In this document: piece by piece, positions 1-9,058 of the stretch
How positions within the stretch are numbered: the first letter of the stretch is position 1
Layout: each line of letters starts with the position of its first letter
Assembly (NCBI RefSeq): GCF_014384705.1
Contig: NZ_JACRSN010000012.1
Location: 24,759-88,758 of the forward strand
Direction of reading: 5' to 3'
DNA length: 64,000 nucleotides
Origin: Yeguia hominis
Lineage (GTDB): Bacteria > Bacillota > Clostridia > Oscillospirales > Acutalibacteraceae
Notes under the pieces: generated by a model
What the model saw: only the letters and a program-made list of their open reading frames with translations
The model's database searches: none
Told to the model about the DNA's origin: nothing
Program-made: the position numbers and the translations under genes

Positions 1-60
1 CTGCAAACCCTAGAACGCAAGCCCGGCCTTTCCGGCACATGGGAATTTCATCCAAGATAG
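1..60 (+). CDS. Possible 3' end of a CDS (19 codons)
   Basis: Frame 1 is open from the window edge to a TAG at 58-60 and would encode a 19-residue tail. It is too short to assign to any family and could be chance. From 61 to 333 I see no gene other than the ribosome binding site of the next one. Confidence 0.25.
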   Translation: MQTLERKPGLSGTWEFHPR

Positions 61-333
61 AAGCAGCTGTAGAAAAGCGCGGATGACTTTTTAGAGAGAA
101 AAATCGAGACCGCAGCGCGATTTGAAAGTGGGCCGATCTTTGCCCGCAGTGGGTGTTTCGGCCTGTGCGCAAGGCGGCTTGGGCAAGCCAGGACTTGCCC
201 GCCCTGCGGCAGAAAAGAATTTTGTGCGGAGCTTTACAGGACAAACCACGCGGATCAATAAAAGATCTGGAATCTTGCGGTTCGCGTTCAAATAGAACGA
301 CGAAGGAAGCAATACAGACAGGAGGAAGACAGT

Positions 334-1047
334 ATGCTGACCATTGAACATTTGACCAAACTTTACGGAGAGAAAAAGGCTGTGGACGATTTGAGTCTGC
401 AAATCCAGTCCGGCGAAATCTATGGCTTTATCGGTCATAACGGCGCGGGAAAAACAACGACCCTGAAATGCACGGTGGGCATTCTGCAGTTTGATGCGGG
501 CGAGATTCGGATTGACGGAAAGTCCATTTGGGAAGATCCGCTTGCCTGTAAACGGGAACTCGCCTATATTCCGGACAACCCGGATTTGTATGAATATCTG
601 TCGGGAATCAAATACCTGAATTTCATCGGCGATATATTCGGCGTGAGCGCGGCGGACCGACAGGCACGGATTCGGGATTACGCGGATCGGTTTGAACTGA
701 CGAGCGATCTTGCACAGCCGATTGCGGCGTATTCGCACGGCATGAAGCAGAAGCTGGCGATTATTGCTGCGTGGCTGCATCAGCCGAAGCTGATTATCAT
801 GGATGAACCGTTTGTCGGGCTCGATCCGAAAGCGGCGCATTTGCTCAAAGGCATGATGCGCGAACTTTGTGATGCAGGCGGTGCAATTTTCTTTTCTACG
901 CATGTCCTCGAAGTAGCAGAAAAGCTTTGTGACAAGGTGGCTATTATCAAAGGCGGAAAGCTGATCCGTTCCGGAACGATGGAAGAGGTCAAGGGCGACG
1001 ACTCTCTGGAACAGGTCTTTTTGGAACTGGAGGGAGAATCATGCTGA
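334..1047 (+). CDS. ABC transporter ATP-binding protein (ABC-2 exporter type)
   Basis: A 237-residue nucleotide-binding subunit that would power export by its membrane partner. Walker A is GHNGAGKTT (about residue 34), the signature region is YSHGMKQKLAI (about 137), Walker B with the catalytic Glu is LIIMDEP (about 150), and the H-loop lies in STHVLE. The start is set by AGGAGG at about 321-326. The stop overlaps the next gene by 7 bp, so the two are translationally coupled and form one exporter. This NBD class serves peptide, lipid or drug exporters; the substrate cannot be read from the sequence. Confidence 0.93.
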   Translation: MLTIEHLTKLYGEKKAVDDLSLQIQSGEIYGFIGHNGAGKTTTLKCTVGILQFDAGEIRIDGKSIWEDPLACKRELAYIPDNPDLYEYLSGIKYLNFIGDIFGVSAADRQARIRDYADRFELTSDLAQPIAAYSHGMKQKLAIIAAWLHQPKLIIMDEPFVGLDPKAAHLLKGMMRELCDAGGAIFFSTHVLEVAEKLCDKVAIIKGGKLIRSGTMEEVKGDDSLEQVFLELEGESC

Positions 1048-2639
1048 AGGTCCTTTTAAAAAAGCAGATGACAGAAATTTTCCGAAGCTATTTTTATGAC
1101 CCGAAGAAAAATCGGGCGCGTTCCAAGGGCGCGACACTTGCGTATATCCTGCTTTTCATTGTGTTGATGGTGGGCCTTCTCGGCGGGATGTTTTCCTATC
1201 TTTCGTATTCTGTCTGCGGCGCGATGGCGGCTGCGGGAATGGACTGGCTGTATTTTGCGATTATGGGTTTGCTCTCCATTTTGTTGGGCGCGTTTGGCAG
1301 CGTGTTCAATACCTATTCGGGCCTTTATCTTGCCAAAGATAATGACCTTCTGCTTTCGATGCCGATTCCGGTAAAGGTGATCATGACTGCCAGACTGCTC
1401 GGCGTGTACCTGATGGGCCTGATGTATTCCGGCGTGGTGATCCTTCCGGCGGTGATCGTTTATTGGGTTATGGTTTCGGCAAGCGCCGGCGTGATTTTCG
1501 GTTCTTTGCTTCTTCTGCTGCTGGTTTCCATTTTTGTGTTGACGCTTTCCGCGGCGCTTGGATGGGTGGTTGCGAAAATTAGCTTAAAACTCAAAAATAA
1601 AAGCTTTATCACGGTGTTCATTTCTTTGGTGTTTATTAGCGCCTACTACTTTTTCTACTTTAAGGCACAGACCGTGATCAATGATTTAATTGCAAATGCG
1701 GCTGCTTACGGTGAGAAAATTAAAGGTGCAGCCTATCCGGTTTATCTTTTTGGCAGCGTTGCGGTCGGAGATGGTGTTGCAATGCTGCTGGTGTCGGTAG
1801 TGATTCTGCTGTTGTTTGCGCTGATGTGGATTTTGATTTCCCGCAGTTTTTTGAAAATCGCAACCGCTTCCGGACGTACCGCCAAAAAGGTATACAAAGA
1901 ACACGCCGCAAAGCAGAAGGGCATTCACGCCGCGCTGCTTTCCAAAGAGTTTTCCCGTTTTACAGCCAGCCCGAACTATATGCTCAACTGCGGTCTCGGA
2001 ATTCTGCTGCTGCCGATTGCGGGAATCGCCCTGCTGGTCAAGGGCGGAGAGCTGATTTCTGCACTGAATCAGGTGTTCGATACAGAAACAGGCATCACGC
2101 CGATGCTCTTTTGTGCGGTAATCTGTATGCTGGCTTCCATGAATGATATGGCGGCACCTTCGATTTCGCTGGAGGGCAGGAGTTTATGGCTTTTGCAGTC
2201 TCTTCCGGTAACGCCGTGGCAGGTCTTGCAGGCAAAGCTGGAGGTGCAGCTGATTTTGACAGGACTGCCGGTGCTGTTCTGCAGTTTGTGTATTGCCCTG
2301 ATTTATCCGTATTCCGGGGTGCAGATGCTCCTTACCCTCTTGCTTTTGCTGCTGTATGTGCTGTTTTCGGCGCTGCTCGGGCTGTTTATCGGACTAAAGA
2401 TGCCGAATCTGGTATGGACCAATGAAATTACGCCGATCAAGCAAAATACCGGCGTCATGCTGGCGCTGCTGAATGGTTCTCTCTATGCCGTGATCCTGTT
2501 TATCGGATATGTTATAGTGGGATATCAGCTGGGCTTTTCGGGATACCTGCTTTGCTTTATTGCAGTAACGTTGGCGCTGGTAGTGTTGCTTTACAGATGG
2601 CTGAAAAAGAAGGGCGGCCAAGTGTTTGCCGCGTTATAA
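1041..2639 (+). CDS. ABC exporter permease, multi-spanning
   Basis: A 532-residue very hydrophobic protein. After a basic N-terminus (residues 1-25) there are about 12 predicted membrane segments, beginning near residue 32. A cytoplasmic Lys/Arg-rich stretch (about residues 285-300) separates two similar hydrophobic halves. It starts inside the upstream ATPase gene, so the two are a coupled ATPase/permease pair. It resembles the large two-lobed ABC-2 permeases found in Firmicutes. The substrate is unknown. Confidence 0.85.
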   Translation: MLKVLLKKQMTEIFRSYFYDPKKNRARSKGATLAYILLFIVLMVGLLGGMFSYLSYSVCGAMAAAGMDWLYFAIMGLLSILLGAFGSVFNTYSGLYLAKDNDLLLSMPIPVKVIMTARLLGVYLMGLMYSGVVILPAVIVYWVMVSASAGVIFGSLLLLLLVSIFVLTLSAALGWVVAKISLKLKNKSFITVFISLVFISAYYFFYFKAQTVINDLIANAAAYGEKIKGAAYPVYLFGSVAVGDGVAMLLVSVVILLLFALMWILISRSFLKIATASGRTAKKVYKEHAAKQKGIHAALLSKEFSRFTASPNYMLNCGLGILLLPIAGIALLVKGGELISALNQVFDTETGITPMLFCAVICMLASMNDMAAPSISLEGRSLWLLQSLPVTPWQVLQAKLEVQLILTGLPVLFCSLCIALIYPYSGVQMLLTLLLLLLYVLFSALLGLFIGLKMPNLVWTNEITPIKQNTGVMLALLNGSLYAVILFIGYVIVGYQLGFSGYLLCFIAVTLALVVLLYRWLKKKGGQVFAAL

Positions 2640-2727
2640 GAAAAATCGCTTCTATTCATAATATGGCGGATCAGTAGAAATAACAGGCAGTTGATGCTTT
2701 GACCGAAAGCAGAACGGAGGGAATACA

Positions 2728-3642
2728 GTGGAGCATGTGATCGAAATTAGCCAGCTGCAAAAACAGTTTGGCAGCGTCAAAGCGGTGCAGGATTTGAGCT
2801 TCCACGTGAAAGAGGGAGAGCTGTTTGCCTTTTTGGGCGTGAATGGTGCGGGAAAATCCACAACCATCAACATTCTCTGCGGGCAGCTGAAAAAGGACGG
2901 CGGCGAAGTGGCAATCTGCGGGATGGATCCGGAGACGAATCCGGATGCAGTGCACCGGAGCCTTGGCGTAGTATTTCAAAATTCTGTGCTTGATCAGCAG
3001 TTGTCGGTGCAGGAAAACCTGAAAAGCCGGGCTGCTCTTTATGGAATCCATGGAAATGCGTTCCAAAAGCGCCTTGCGGAGCTGACGGCATTGCTGGATT
3101 TTAAATCTTTGCTGAAACGTCCGGTCGGAAAGTTATCCGGCGGTCAGCGCAGACGGATCGATATCGCCAGAGCGTTACTGCACAACCCCAAAATTCTGAT
3201 TTTGGACGAACCGACCACAGGACTTGATCCGCAGACCCGGAACCTTTTGTGGCAGGTGATCGGCAGGCTTCGGAAAGAAGAAAAGATGACGGTTTTTCTG
3301 ACGACGCACTATATGGAAGAGGCGGCGGATGCAGATTATGTGATCCTTTTGGATCAGGGGAAAATTGCCGCAGAGGGGACGCCGCTGCAGCTGAAAAATA
3401 CCTATACCGGGGATTTTATCACGCTTTATGGTGTGGAAGAAGCGGATGTCCAAAAGCTGGGCACCCCGATAGAAAAGCTCCGGGACGCCTATCGGGTTTC
3501 GGTGCCGAATACGGCCGCGGCGACAAAGTTGATTTTACAGCATCCGGAGCTGTTTCGGGATTATGAAATCACAAAAGGAAAAATGGACGATGTGTTTCTT
3601 GCCGTCACAGGGAAAAAACTGACAGGAGGTGCAAAAGAATGA
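2728..3642 (+). CDS. ABC transporter ATP-binding protein, DrrA/CcmA type
   Basis: A 304-residue ATPase with a GTG start preceded by GGAGG at 2716-2720. Walker A is GVNGAGKST (about residue 38), the signature is LSGGQRRRIDIA, Walker B is ILILDEPTTGLDP, and the H-loop is TTHYMEEA. The extra C-terminal domain of about 80 residues after the NBD is typical of daunorubicin-resistance-like (DrrA) ATPases. The stop overlaps the following permease by 4 bp (ATGA). Together they form a second, independent ABC-2 export system next to the first. Confidence 0.92.
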   Translation: MEHVIEISQLQKQFGSVKAVQDLSFHVKEGELFAFLGVNGAGKSTTINILCGQLKKDGGEVAICGMDPETNPDAVHRSLGVVFQNSVLDQQLSVQENLKSRAALYGIHGNAFQKRLAELTALLDFKSLLKRPVGKLSGGQRRRIDIARALLHNPKILILDEPTTGLDPQTRNLLWQVIGRLRKEEKMTVFLTTHYMEEAADADYVILLDQGKIAAEGTPLQLKNTYTGDFITLYGVEEADVQKLGTPIEKLRDAYRVSVPNTAAATKLILQHPELFRDYEITKGKMDDVFLAVTGKKLTGGAKE

Positions 3643-4538
3643 CCGGTTTGGGCGCGCTGATCGGGCGCAACACAAGGTTGTATTTTAAAGATAAAGGCAT
3701 GTTCTTTACCTCTTTGATTACACCGGTGATTCTGCTGGTGTTATATGGCACCTTCTTGAACAATATTTACGAAGATTCCTTTCGTTCTGCCTTGGAGGCC
3801 GCCGGAGCGTCGGTTTCGGATGAAACGCTGCATGGCTGCGTAGGAGGCCAGCTGATTTCCTCTTTGCTGGCGGTCAGTTGTGTCACGGTCGCATTTTGCT
3901 CGAATCTTTTGATGGTGCAAGATAAGGTCAGCGGTGCGCGCCGCGATCTGACGATCGCACCGCTGAAGCCTGCGACATTGGCGCTGAGCTATTATTTGTC
4001 CACAATGCTGACAACGCTGATCATCTGTTTTGCAGCAACGGGTATCTGTCTGGGATATTTGGCCATAGTCGGCTGGTATTTGTGTGCAGGAGATGTAGCG
4101 GCGCTGCTGGCAGATGTGGTGCTGCTTGTACTGTTTGGGACGGCGCTTTCCTCCTGTTTGATTTTTCTGCTCTCCACCAGCGGCCAGGCGAGTGCAATCG
4201 GGACCGTGGTCAGCGCAGGATACGGATTTCTCTGCGGGGCATATATGCCGATTTCCAATTTTTCTGACGGGCTGCAGAAGGTGCTTTCCTTTTTGCCCGG
4301 TACATATGGAACTTCGCTCCTGCGGAATCATACACTGCGCGGCGTGTTTGCGGAAATGGCCCGGGTCGGCTTTCCGGAAGAAGTCGTGGAAGCAATCCGC
4401 GACAGTGTCGACTGCAATCTGTATTTTTTTGGAACCGCAGTCGGGATTCCTACCATGTATGCGATTTTGATTGGCGCCATTGCAGTGCTTGTGGGGCTGT
4501 ATGTAGTGCTCAATGTCACCGTGAAAAAGCGTGCATAA
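3639..4538 (+). CDS. ABC-2 type permease (DrrB-like)
   Basis: A 299-residue membrane subunit partnering the upstream DrrA-like ATPase, with which it overlaps by ATGA. The layout is the ABC-2 pattern: a first membrane segment at about 24-45 (SLITPVILLVLYGTF), an external loop of about 50 residues, then five more segments at about 75-95, 122-150, 160-185, 195-215 and 267-290. This architecture exports drugs, lipids or glycans. Nothing in the sequence specifies the cargo. Confidence 0.88.
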   Translation: MTGLGALIGRNTRLYFKDKGMFFTSLITPVILLVLYGTFLNNIYEDSFRSALEAAGASVSDETLHGCVGGQLISSLLAVSCVTVAFCSNLLMVQDKVSGARRDLTIAPLKPATLALSYYLSTMLTTLIICFAATGICLGYLAIVGWYLCAGDVAALLADVVLLVLFGTALSSCLIFLLSTSGQASAIGTVVSAGYGFLCGAYMPISNFSDGLQKVLSFLPGTYGTSLLRNHTLRGVFAEMARVGFPEEVVEAIRDSVDCNLYFFGTAVGIPTMYAILIGAIAVLVGLYVVLNVTVKKRA

Positions 4539-4630
4539 AAACGTTATCGCAGTTTGGCACAAAGTCGTCTTGACAATCGAAAGATCTAGGATTACAGCAT
4601 ACAGAATGGCAGAAAGGATGGCGGCAGGAT

Positions 4631-5240
4631 ATGAAAGTTCCGTTTGAAGAACGTCTTCCCTATCCGCTTTTAGCGCTTTTGGTGCTGGCTGTTTTTTATG
4701 GGATTTATTTTACAAAAATGCTGCTGCAAAAACGGGCGGGCATTCAGACGCGCCAGATTGAACGCAGAAAAGAGCGTCGTGTGCATACGGTAGAAGTCCT
4801 GATGTCGGTTGCGACGCTGGGGGTCGTGGCAGCGCAGTTGTTGTCCATCGTTTTTCAGTGGAACTGGATGCCTGCCAACGCACGGTTTACGGGATTTTGG
4901 ATTGGAATGATCGGGGATGCGATCTTTTTGTGTTCTGTAATCTGCATGAAAGACAGCTGGCGTGCCGGCATTCCGGACGAAGACAAAACCAGACTGGTCA
5001 CGGATGGAATTTATAAATTTAGCCGGAATCCGGCGTTTTTTGGGATTTGATCTGATGTATGTCGGTGTGTTGTTGCTGTATGGGGATTTCCTGACAACAG
5101 GATTTACCGTCTTTGCAGTCGTGATGCTGCATCTGCAGACTTTACAGGAAGAGTCCTATCTCGCAAAGACGTTTGGAAGCCCCTATTTGCAGTATCGGGC
5201 ACAGGTGTTTCGCTATCTGGGCAGACGCAAGCCCCAATAA
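4631..5240 (+). pseudogene. Isoprenylcysteine carboxyl methyltransferase-like protein, frameshifted
   Basis: Two overlapping frames together make one membrane methyltransferase-like protein of about 200 residues. The first frame (ATG 4631) carries the N-terminal membrane segments and the conserved DGIYKFSRNPAFFG motif of the ICMT/NnrU-like fold. It then hits a stop at 5048. The next frame continues the family with a hydrophobic helix and EESYLAKTFGSPYLQY, the usual C-terminal E(E/R)-x-L...Y signature. Dropping one G from the run after six T residues (about 5037-5045) restores a single reading frame. It is either a recent frameshift or a sequencing error. In the ICMT fold the motifs bind S-adenosylmethionine. 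Confidence 0.7.
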
Positions 5241-5371
5241 AAATAGGATGCGAAATCGGAAAATTCGCAAGCTTCCGGATGGTCACACGGCGGAAATGGG
5301 TCTGGCGGCAGCGTGCCGGTTTATGCAGAGCAGCGCTGATCAAACAACATGTTCTGGAAAGGAAAGGGAGC

Positions 5372-6069
5372 ATGCGTACAGAAAAAATGGAGATTCATTC
5401 GATTCCCGCTGTTCTATATGGGGAGCCGAGCGAAACGGTGTGGCTTTTTCTTCAGGGGCAGGGCGGCTGCAAAGAAGAGGCGGGGCAGTTCGCTGAAGTT
5501 GCCGTACCTGCAGGAAGACAGGTGCTGGGAATCGATTTGCCGGACATGGCGCGAGGCGCGATGTGCCGGGATTTTATCCATGGGTGATCGTGCCGGAACT
5601 GCAAGCGGTACTGGAATGGATGCAGCCGCGGTGGAAAACCATTTCTTTGCGGGCAAATAGTATCGGCGCATATTTTTCCATGCTTGCGCTGGCCGATCGG
5701 ACAATTGAAAAAGCGCTGTTTGTGTCGCCGGTTGTGAATATGGAAAAGCTGATGCTGGACATGATGAATTGGGCTGGCGTGACAGAAGAGCAGCTTCGTC
5801 TGAAGGGCGAAATTCCGACAAGTTTCGGACAAACGCTTTCCTGGAACTATTTGTCTTGGGTACGGGAACATCCTGTCTCCGACTGGAAAACGCCGACCGC
5901 AGTCCTTTTCGCAGGGAAAGACCATCTGACCAGCCGGGAAACGATGGGGAATTTTGTGAAGGACTGCCGTGCGGTGCTGACCGTCTATGAAGCGGGAGAG
6001 CATTGGTTCCATACACCGGAACAGCTGGCAGAACTCCGCAAGTGGGAGCAGAAGAATCTTGCTTGCTAA
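5372..6069 (+). pseudogene. Alpha/beta hydrolase, frameshifted
   Basis: The first segment (from ATG 5372, after GGAAAGGGAG) encodes the N-terminal strands of a small alpha/beta hydrolase: AVLYGE, then WLFLQGQGGCKEEA in the HG oxyanion position, then VLGIDLP. The second frame (from about 5563) continues with PELQAVLEWM, a nucleophile elbow NSIGAYFS (G-x-S-x-G class position written as A-N-S-I-G), FAGKDHLT with the acidic residue, and EHWFHT with the catalytic His. The frames join near 5555-5565, where two extra bases (TG in ATGTGCCGG) would explain the break. In intact relatives the region between the lid and FYPW is longer, so a small deletion is also possible. Confidence 0.6.
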
Positions 6070-6182
6070 ATGCAGTCCGTGACCTGCTTACAACGGTTTG
6101 AAACGCCAGAAAGCGGAGGCCTTTTAACAACTGGATTGCATCGGCAAAAAATGAAGCATAGCTTTATTTGGAGGTGGCGGCG

Positions 6183-6671
6183 GTGGCAAAGAACGAGAAA
6201 AAAGACTTTAACGCAATGCTGCACAATCGGAAGGATATGCCCAAAATGCAAATCATTACGGATCCCAAAAGCGTTGCCAAGTACGGCGGAGACAGAATGT
6301 TTTTGGCACCGCCGGAGGATTATGATCATGTGATGAAACGAATTCCTTCCGGCCGGGTCATTACAGTGGGAAAAATCCGCGAATTCTTTGCCCAAAAGAA
6401 TGGTGCAGATTTTACAGATCCCATGACAGCGGGGATTTTTGTATCGATTGCCGCCTGGGCAAGCGTCCAGCGAGCTGAGGATCCGACGCCGTATTGGAGG
6501 ACGCTTAAGGCAAACGGCGAGTTAAACGAAAAGTATCCCGGCGGCATCGAGGCGCAACGAGAAAAGCTGGAGCAAGAAGGCCATACGATTTTGGAAAGAG
6601 GCCGGAAAATTAAAAAATATTTCGTGAAAAATTATGCGGATGTCCTGTTCGATTTGGATGCATCCGTCTAA
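6183..6671 (+). CDS. Alkyltransferase-like (ATL/MGMT-domain) protein
   Basis: A 162-residue protein with the DNA-binding domain of O6-methylguanine-DNA methyltransferases: PSGRVITVGKIREFFA is the wing/recognition region. At the place where active enzymes have P-C-H-R the protein reads P-Y-W-R (residues 103-106), so the alkyl-accepting cysteine is a tryptophan. That is the hallmark of ATL proteins, which bind damaged guanine and recruit nucleotide excision repair rather than repair it themselves. The start is GTG 6183 with GGAGG at 6170-6174; the upstream TTG 6168 has no ribosome binding site. The C-terminal extension with GRKIKKYFVKNYADVLFDL is shared by Firmicute relatives. Confidence 0.75.
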   Translation: MAKNEKKDFNAMLHNRKDMPKMQIITDPKSVAKYGGDRMFLAPPEDYDHVMKRIPSGRVITVGKIREFFAQKNGADFTDPMTAGIFVSIAAWASVQRAEDPTPYWRTLKANGELNEKYPGGIEAQREKLEQEGHTILERGRKIKKYFVKNYADVLFDLDASV

Positions 6672-6691
6672 TACAGAGGGGAGGCGGCTGC

Positions 6692-7150
6692 ATGCCGGTT
6701 CAAATTGTCAGGCTGTCGGATTGCCCGGAAAAAATGGAGCAGGCGGCGCAATGGTTCCACGAAAAGTGGAAGATTCCGATTGGTGCGTATCGGGAAAGTA
6801 TGGAAGCGTGCCTGCAAGGCGTTCATCCGGTTCCGCAGTGGTATCTGGGTATGGAAGGCGACCGGATGATTGCGGGCTTAGGCGTGATTGAAAACGACTT
6901 TCACGTCAGGAAAGACCTTGCCCCCAATCTCTGTGCCGTATATACGGAACCGGAGAAGCGCTGCCAAGGAATTGCAGGCGCATTGCTGCAGTATGCGTGC
7001 GACGATATGAAAAGGCAGGGGATTGATACCCTGTATCTGCTCACAGACCATACCGGTTTTTACGAGCGGTATGGATTCCAGTTCCTCTGCATGGTGCAGC
7101 AGGAAGGCGCACATGCAGAGATGACAAGACTATATGTCCACAAAGCATGA
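6692..7150 (+). CDS. GNAT family N-acetyltransferase
   Basis: A 152-residue acyl-CoA dependent acetyltransferase. The GNAT core is visible: LCAVYTEPEKRCQGIAGALL is the beta4/alpha3 pyrophosphate-binding segment (R/Q-x-x-G-x-A type, about residues 74-93), followed by LYLLTDHTGFYERYGF, the motif B segment with the common F-Y-x-x-x-G-F ending. GAGGGGAGG lies 7-10 bases before ATG 6692. The acceptor substrate is unknown. It follows the ATL gene by 21 bp and probably shares its transcript. A strong terminator lies downstream. Confidence 0.85.
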   Translation: MPVQIVRLSDCPEKMEQAAQWFHEKWKIPIGAYRESMEACLQGVHPVPQWYLGMEGDRMIAGLGVIENDFHVRKDLAPNLCAVYTEPEKRCQGIAGALLQYACDDMKRQGIDTLYLLTDHTGFYERYGFQFLCMVQQEGAHAEMTRLYVHKA

Positions 7151-7217
7151 AATCCGGAATCAGCGCCCCTTGTCGCATGTGGTCAACCGGCAGGCCGGGT
7201 ATTAAAAAAGGTATGAA

Positions 7218-7253
7218 AAAGCCAGCGTCTGAACAACGCTGGCTTTCTTTTTG
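7218..7253 (+). terminator. Rho-independent terminator
   Basis: A perfect 10-bp stem (AAAGCCAGCG at 7218-7227 with CGCTGGCTTT at 7237-7246) and a 9-base loop, followed by CTTTTTGCTGTTTT. It closes the ATL-GNAT transcript. Confidence 0.85.
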
Positions 7254-7413
7254 CTGTTTTCCACACGGGGAAACTCCGTACTGCGCTTTCCGGCAAGCGT
7301 CCAGCGGCCGGCTGGCATGCCGCGCTTTCAGAGAAGCCAGTATCTTGCTTAAGGCGCCCGCACATGTCGGTGGTTGCTGCCGCCTTTATCAGCTGTATGC
7401 CGATTTGCTTTTC

Positions 7414-8451
7414 TCAGATTGTCAGATAGCTTTTGTCAAAATAAAGATAGGCTTCCGACCCGCGAAGCTCGACATGCAGCCAGCCGTTCGGCAGAATGGA
7501 GATCACCGTAAAGCGTTCTCCTTTTCCAATCTGATAAAGCACCTTCCCTTCTAAAGACGGCGTTTCCCGCACATTGACCGCTGTCCCATTGCAAATTCCG
7601 GCCTTATATGCGCTTAGACCCTTTCGGCTCAGGTATTGATTGCTCATAAAGCCCGTTTGCGTTCCATGCCGGACCTTCGACCAGCCCCAGCCGTCATCGA
7701 GCAGCCAGACAACCGTTGTGCCTTCCGGCAGCGTCTTGAGAATTTTGGCGCCCGTATGGGCGTCTTCCCGCAGGTTGACCCAATCTCCGGTCACCCGGCA
7801 GCTTTTCTCTGCTTTCGGATTTTCTGCTTTCGGCTTTTCCGCCGTGACACCGGATGCCTCATACAGATAATTTTGATCGACCGTGCCCGTAAATCCGGCT
7901 ACTGTTTTGCTTCGCAAGAGGTTGGTGCTGCCTCCAAACTGCCACATCTGACAATCTGACGGCTTTTGGCTGCCCCATGATGCGATCCACAGTGCATATT
8001 TCGGGAACAGGGTCTTTGCGTCCATCCGGTCGCGGATCCAGTATTCGCCGGTATAGACCCCCGCACGGTAGCCGGCTGCTTCTACCGCTTCGCACCAGGC
8101 TTTGACAATTCCGGTCAGGGCGCTGCGGCTGAGTGCCTGCTGGCTTTTGTCTTCGACATCCAGGTAGCACGGCAGGGAAAACTGTTTTCCCCGGATGCAT
8201 TGCAGGAAAAATGCCGCTTCTTTCCGGGCTTCCGCTTCCGTTGTGGCATAGCTGTAATGATATGCCCCCAACGGAATTTTTTGCGCAGAAAATCCCCGGT
8301 AGTGTGTTTCAAACTGATTGTCCTTCTGACCGGATTCCCAGCCGAAAGATGCGCGCAGAATTGCGAACTGCACACCGCCTTCCTGCACCGCTTTTCTGTA
8401 GTCAACGCCGCTCTGCCAGCTTGAGACATCGACGCCAAATTGTTTCTTCAT
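7414..8451 (-). CDS. GH25 lysozyme-type phage endolysin with two SH3 domains
   Basis: A 345-residue cell-wall hydrolase. The N-terminal glycoside hydrolase family 25 domain (residues about 4-190) starts with FGVDVSSWQSGVDY and contains the acidic pair in LPCYLDVEDKSQ (about residue 96), which matches the GH25 D-x-E catalytic motif, plus LWIASWG and CQMWQFGG. Two bacterial SH3 repeats follow (about 205-270 and 280-345), each with a VNLRE/VNVRETPS core. A Lys/Ala/Glu linker (KPKAENPKAEK) separates catalysis from binding. There is no signal peptide, so a holin must let it out. It sits 4 bp after an XhlA-like gene and a holin gene, completing a lysis cassette. Confidence 0.9.
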   Translation of the reverse strand: MKKQFGVDVSSWQSGVDYRKAVQEGGVQFAILRASFGWESGQKDNQFETHYRGFSAQKIPLGAYHYSYATTEAEARKEAAFFLQCIRGKQFSLPCYLDVEDKSQQALSRSALTGIVKAWCEAVEAAGYRAGVYTGEYWIRDRMDAKTLFPKYALWIASWGSQKPSDCQMWQFGGSTNLLRSKTVAGFTGTVDQNYLYEASGVTAEKPKAENPKAEKSCRVTGDWVNLREDAHTGAKILKTLPEGTTVVWLLDDGWGWSKVRHGTQTGFMSNQYLSRKGLSAYKAGICNGTAVNVRETPSLEGKVLYQIGKGERFTVISILPNGWLHVELRGSEAYLYFDKSYLTI

Positions 8452-8455
8452 ACCG

Positions 8456-8680
8456 CTACTTCCTTTCTAAATCTTCGATTCGATGGTTGAGAACCTTGAT
8501 CTGCTCTTCAACTACCGGGATCCGCTTGGCAAAGTGATTGTGTTCCCGCACTTCGCGGGTCAACTCCTCCAGCTTAACCTCTGTCACCTTCTGGCCGGTT
8601 TTGATCCCGGAAAACACTCCGATTGCAGATCCGATGAGCGCCAGACCGCCTGTGATCAGCGCGATGAGAATTTCCGTCAT
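8456..8680 (-). CDS. XhlA/BhlA-like small lysis protein
   Basis: A 74-residue protein with one N-terminal membrane helix (about residues 4-24, ILIALITGGLALIGSAIGVF) and a charged amphipathic, coiled-coil-like tail rich in Glu, Lys and Arg (residues 32-74). Such proteins lie beside holins in Gram-positive phage lysis modules, as in XhlA of defective prophages, and assist or regulate lysis. It overlaps the holin gene by 4 bp and is 4 bp upstream of the endolysin gene. The assignment rests on layout and context more than on residue identity. Confidence 0.65.
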   Translation of the reverse strand: MTEILIALITGGLALIGSAIGVFSGIKTGQKVTEVKLEELTREVREHNHFAKRIPVVEEQIKVLNHRIEDLERK

Positions 8681-8970
8681 TCTTTTTCTCCTCCTCCGCC
8701 GCCTGGCTCCCGGTATCCCAGCGCGCGGGCGCTGTCACAAAGCCCCACAGTTGTTGGATCCTGAATGAGATTCCAAATTGAAATGGCCGTTGCGCTCAGG
8801 ATGGCGGGGTTTTCCGCAATTTTTTGAAGTGTTTCCCAAAGCTTTGCCCAGGTAGTCAGATCTTTCCACTCGATTCCCAGATACGTCAGTGCCGGCAGGA
8901 GCATTGCAGCGGCAAAATTCCACCAGAAAACCGGGTTTAGAAAGCGGACACGCCAGTTGATCTTTTTCAT
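8677..8970 (-). CDS. Phage holin, phi-LC3 family
   Basis: A 97-residue holin. The N-terminus INWRVRFLNPVFWW and the later ending SIWNLIQDPTTVGLCDSARAL match the phi-LC3 holin pattern (K-N-P-x-F-W, then N-x-I-x-D-P-T-T-x-G-x-x-D-S). Two hydrophobic stretches (about 12-32 and 56-72) would form the membrane hole that releases the GH25 enzyme. AGGAGG lies just before the ATG, and the ATGA overlap couples it to the XhlA-like gene. The short Gly/Glu-rich tail is ordinary for the family. Confidence 0.85.
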   Translation of the reverse strand: MKKINWRVRFLNPVFWWNFAAAMLLPALTYLGIEWKDLTTWAKLWETLQKIAENPAILSATAISIWNLIQDPTTVGLCDSARALGYREPGGGGGEKE

Positions 8971-8995
8971 AGAACTTCCTCCTAAAATGCATTTT

Positions 8996-9058
8996 GACGG
9001 GAAGGCACCGCGTCCGTTCCGCTCAACGTCCGCTCCTGAAAGTGCGGCGCCTTCCGTC
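8996..9058 (-). promoter_or_regulatory. Structured 5' leader hairpin before the holin
   Basis: On the minus strand the segment upstream of the holin folds into a long stem: GACGGAAGGCGCCGC (9058-9044) pairs with the segment at 9011-8996 with one bulge and one mismatch. The apical loop is about 30 bases and can itself pair (GGAGCGGAC with GTCCGTTCC-like sequence). It ends about 20 bases before the holin ribosome binding site. It could be an attenuator or a transcript stabiliser; function is inferred only. Confidence 0.4.
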
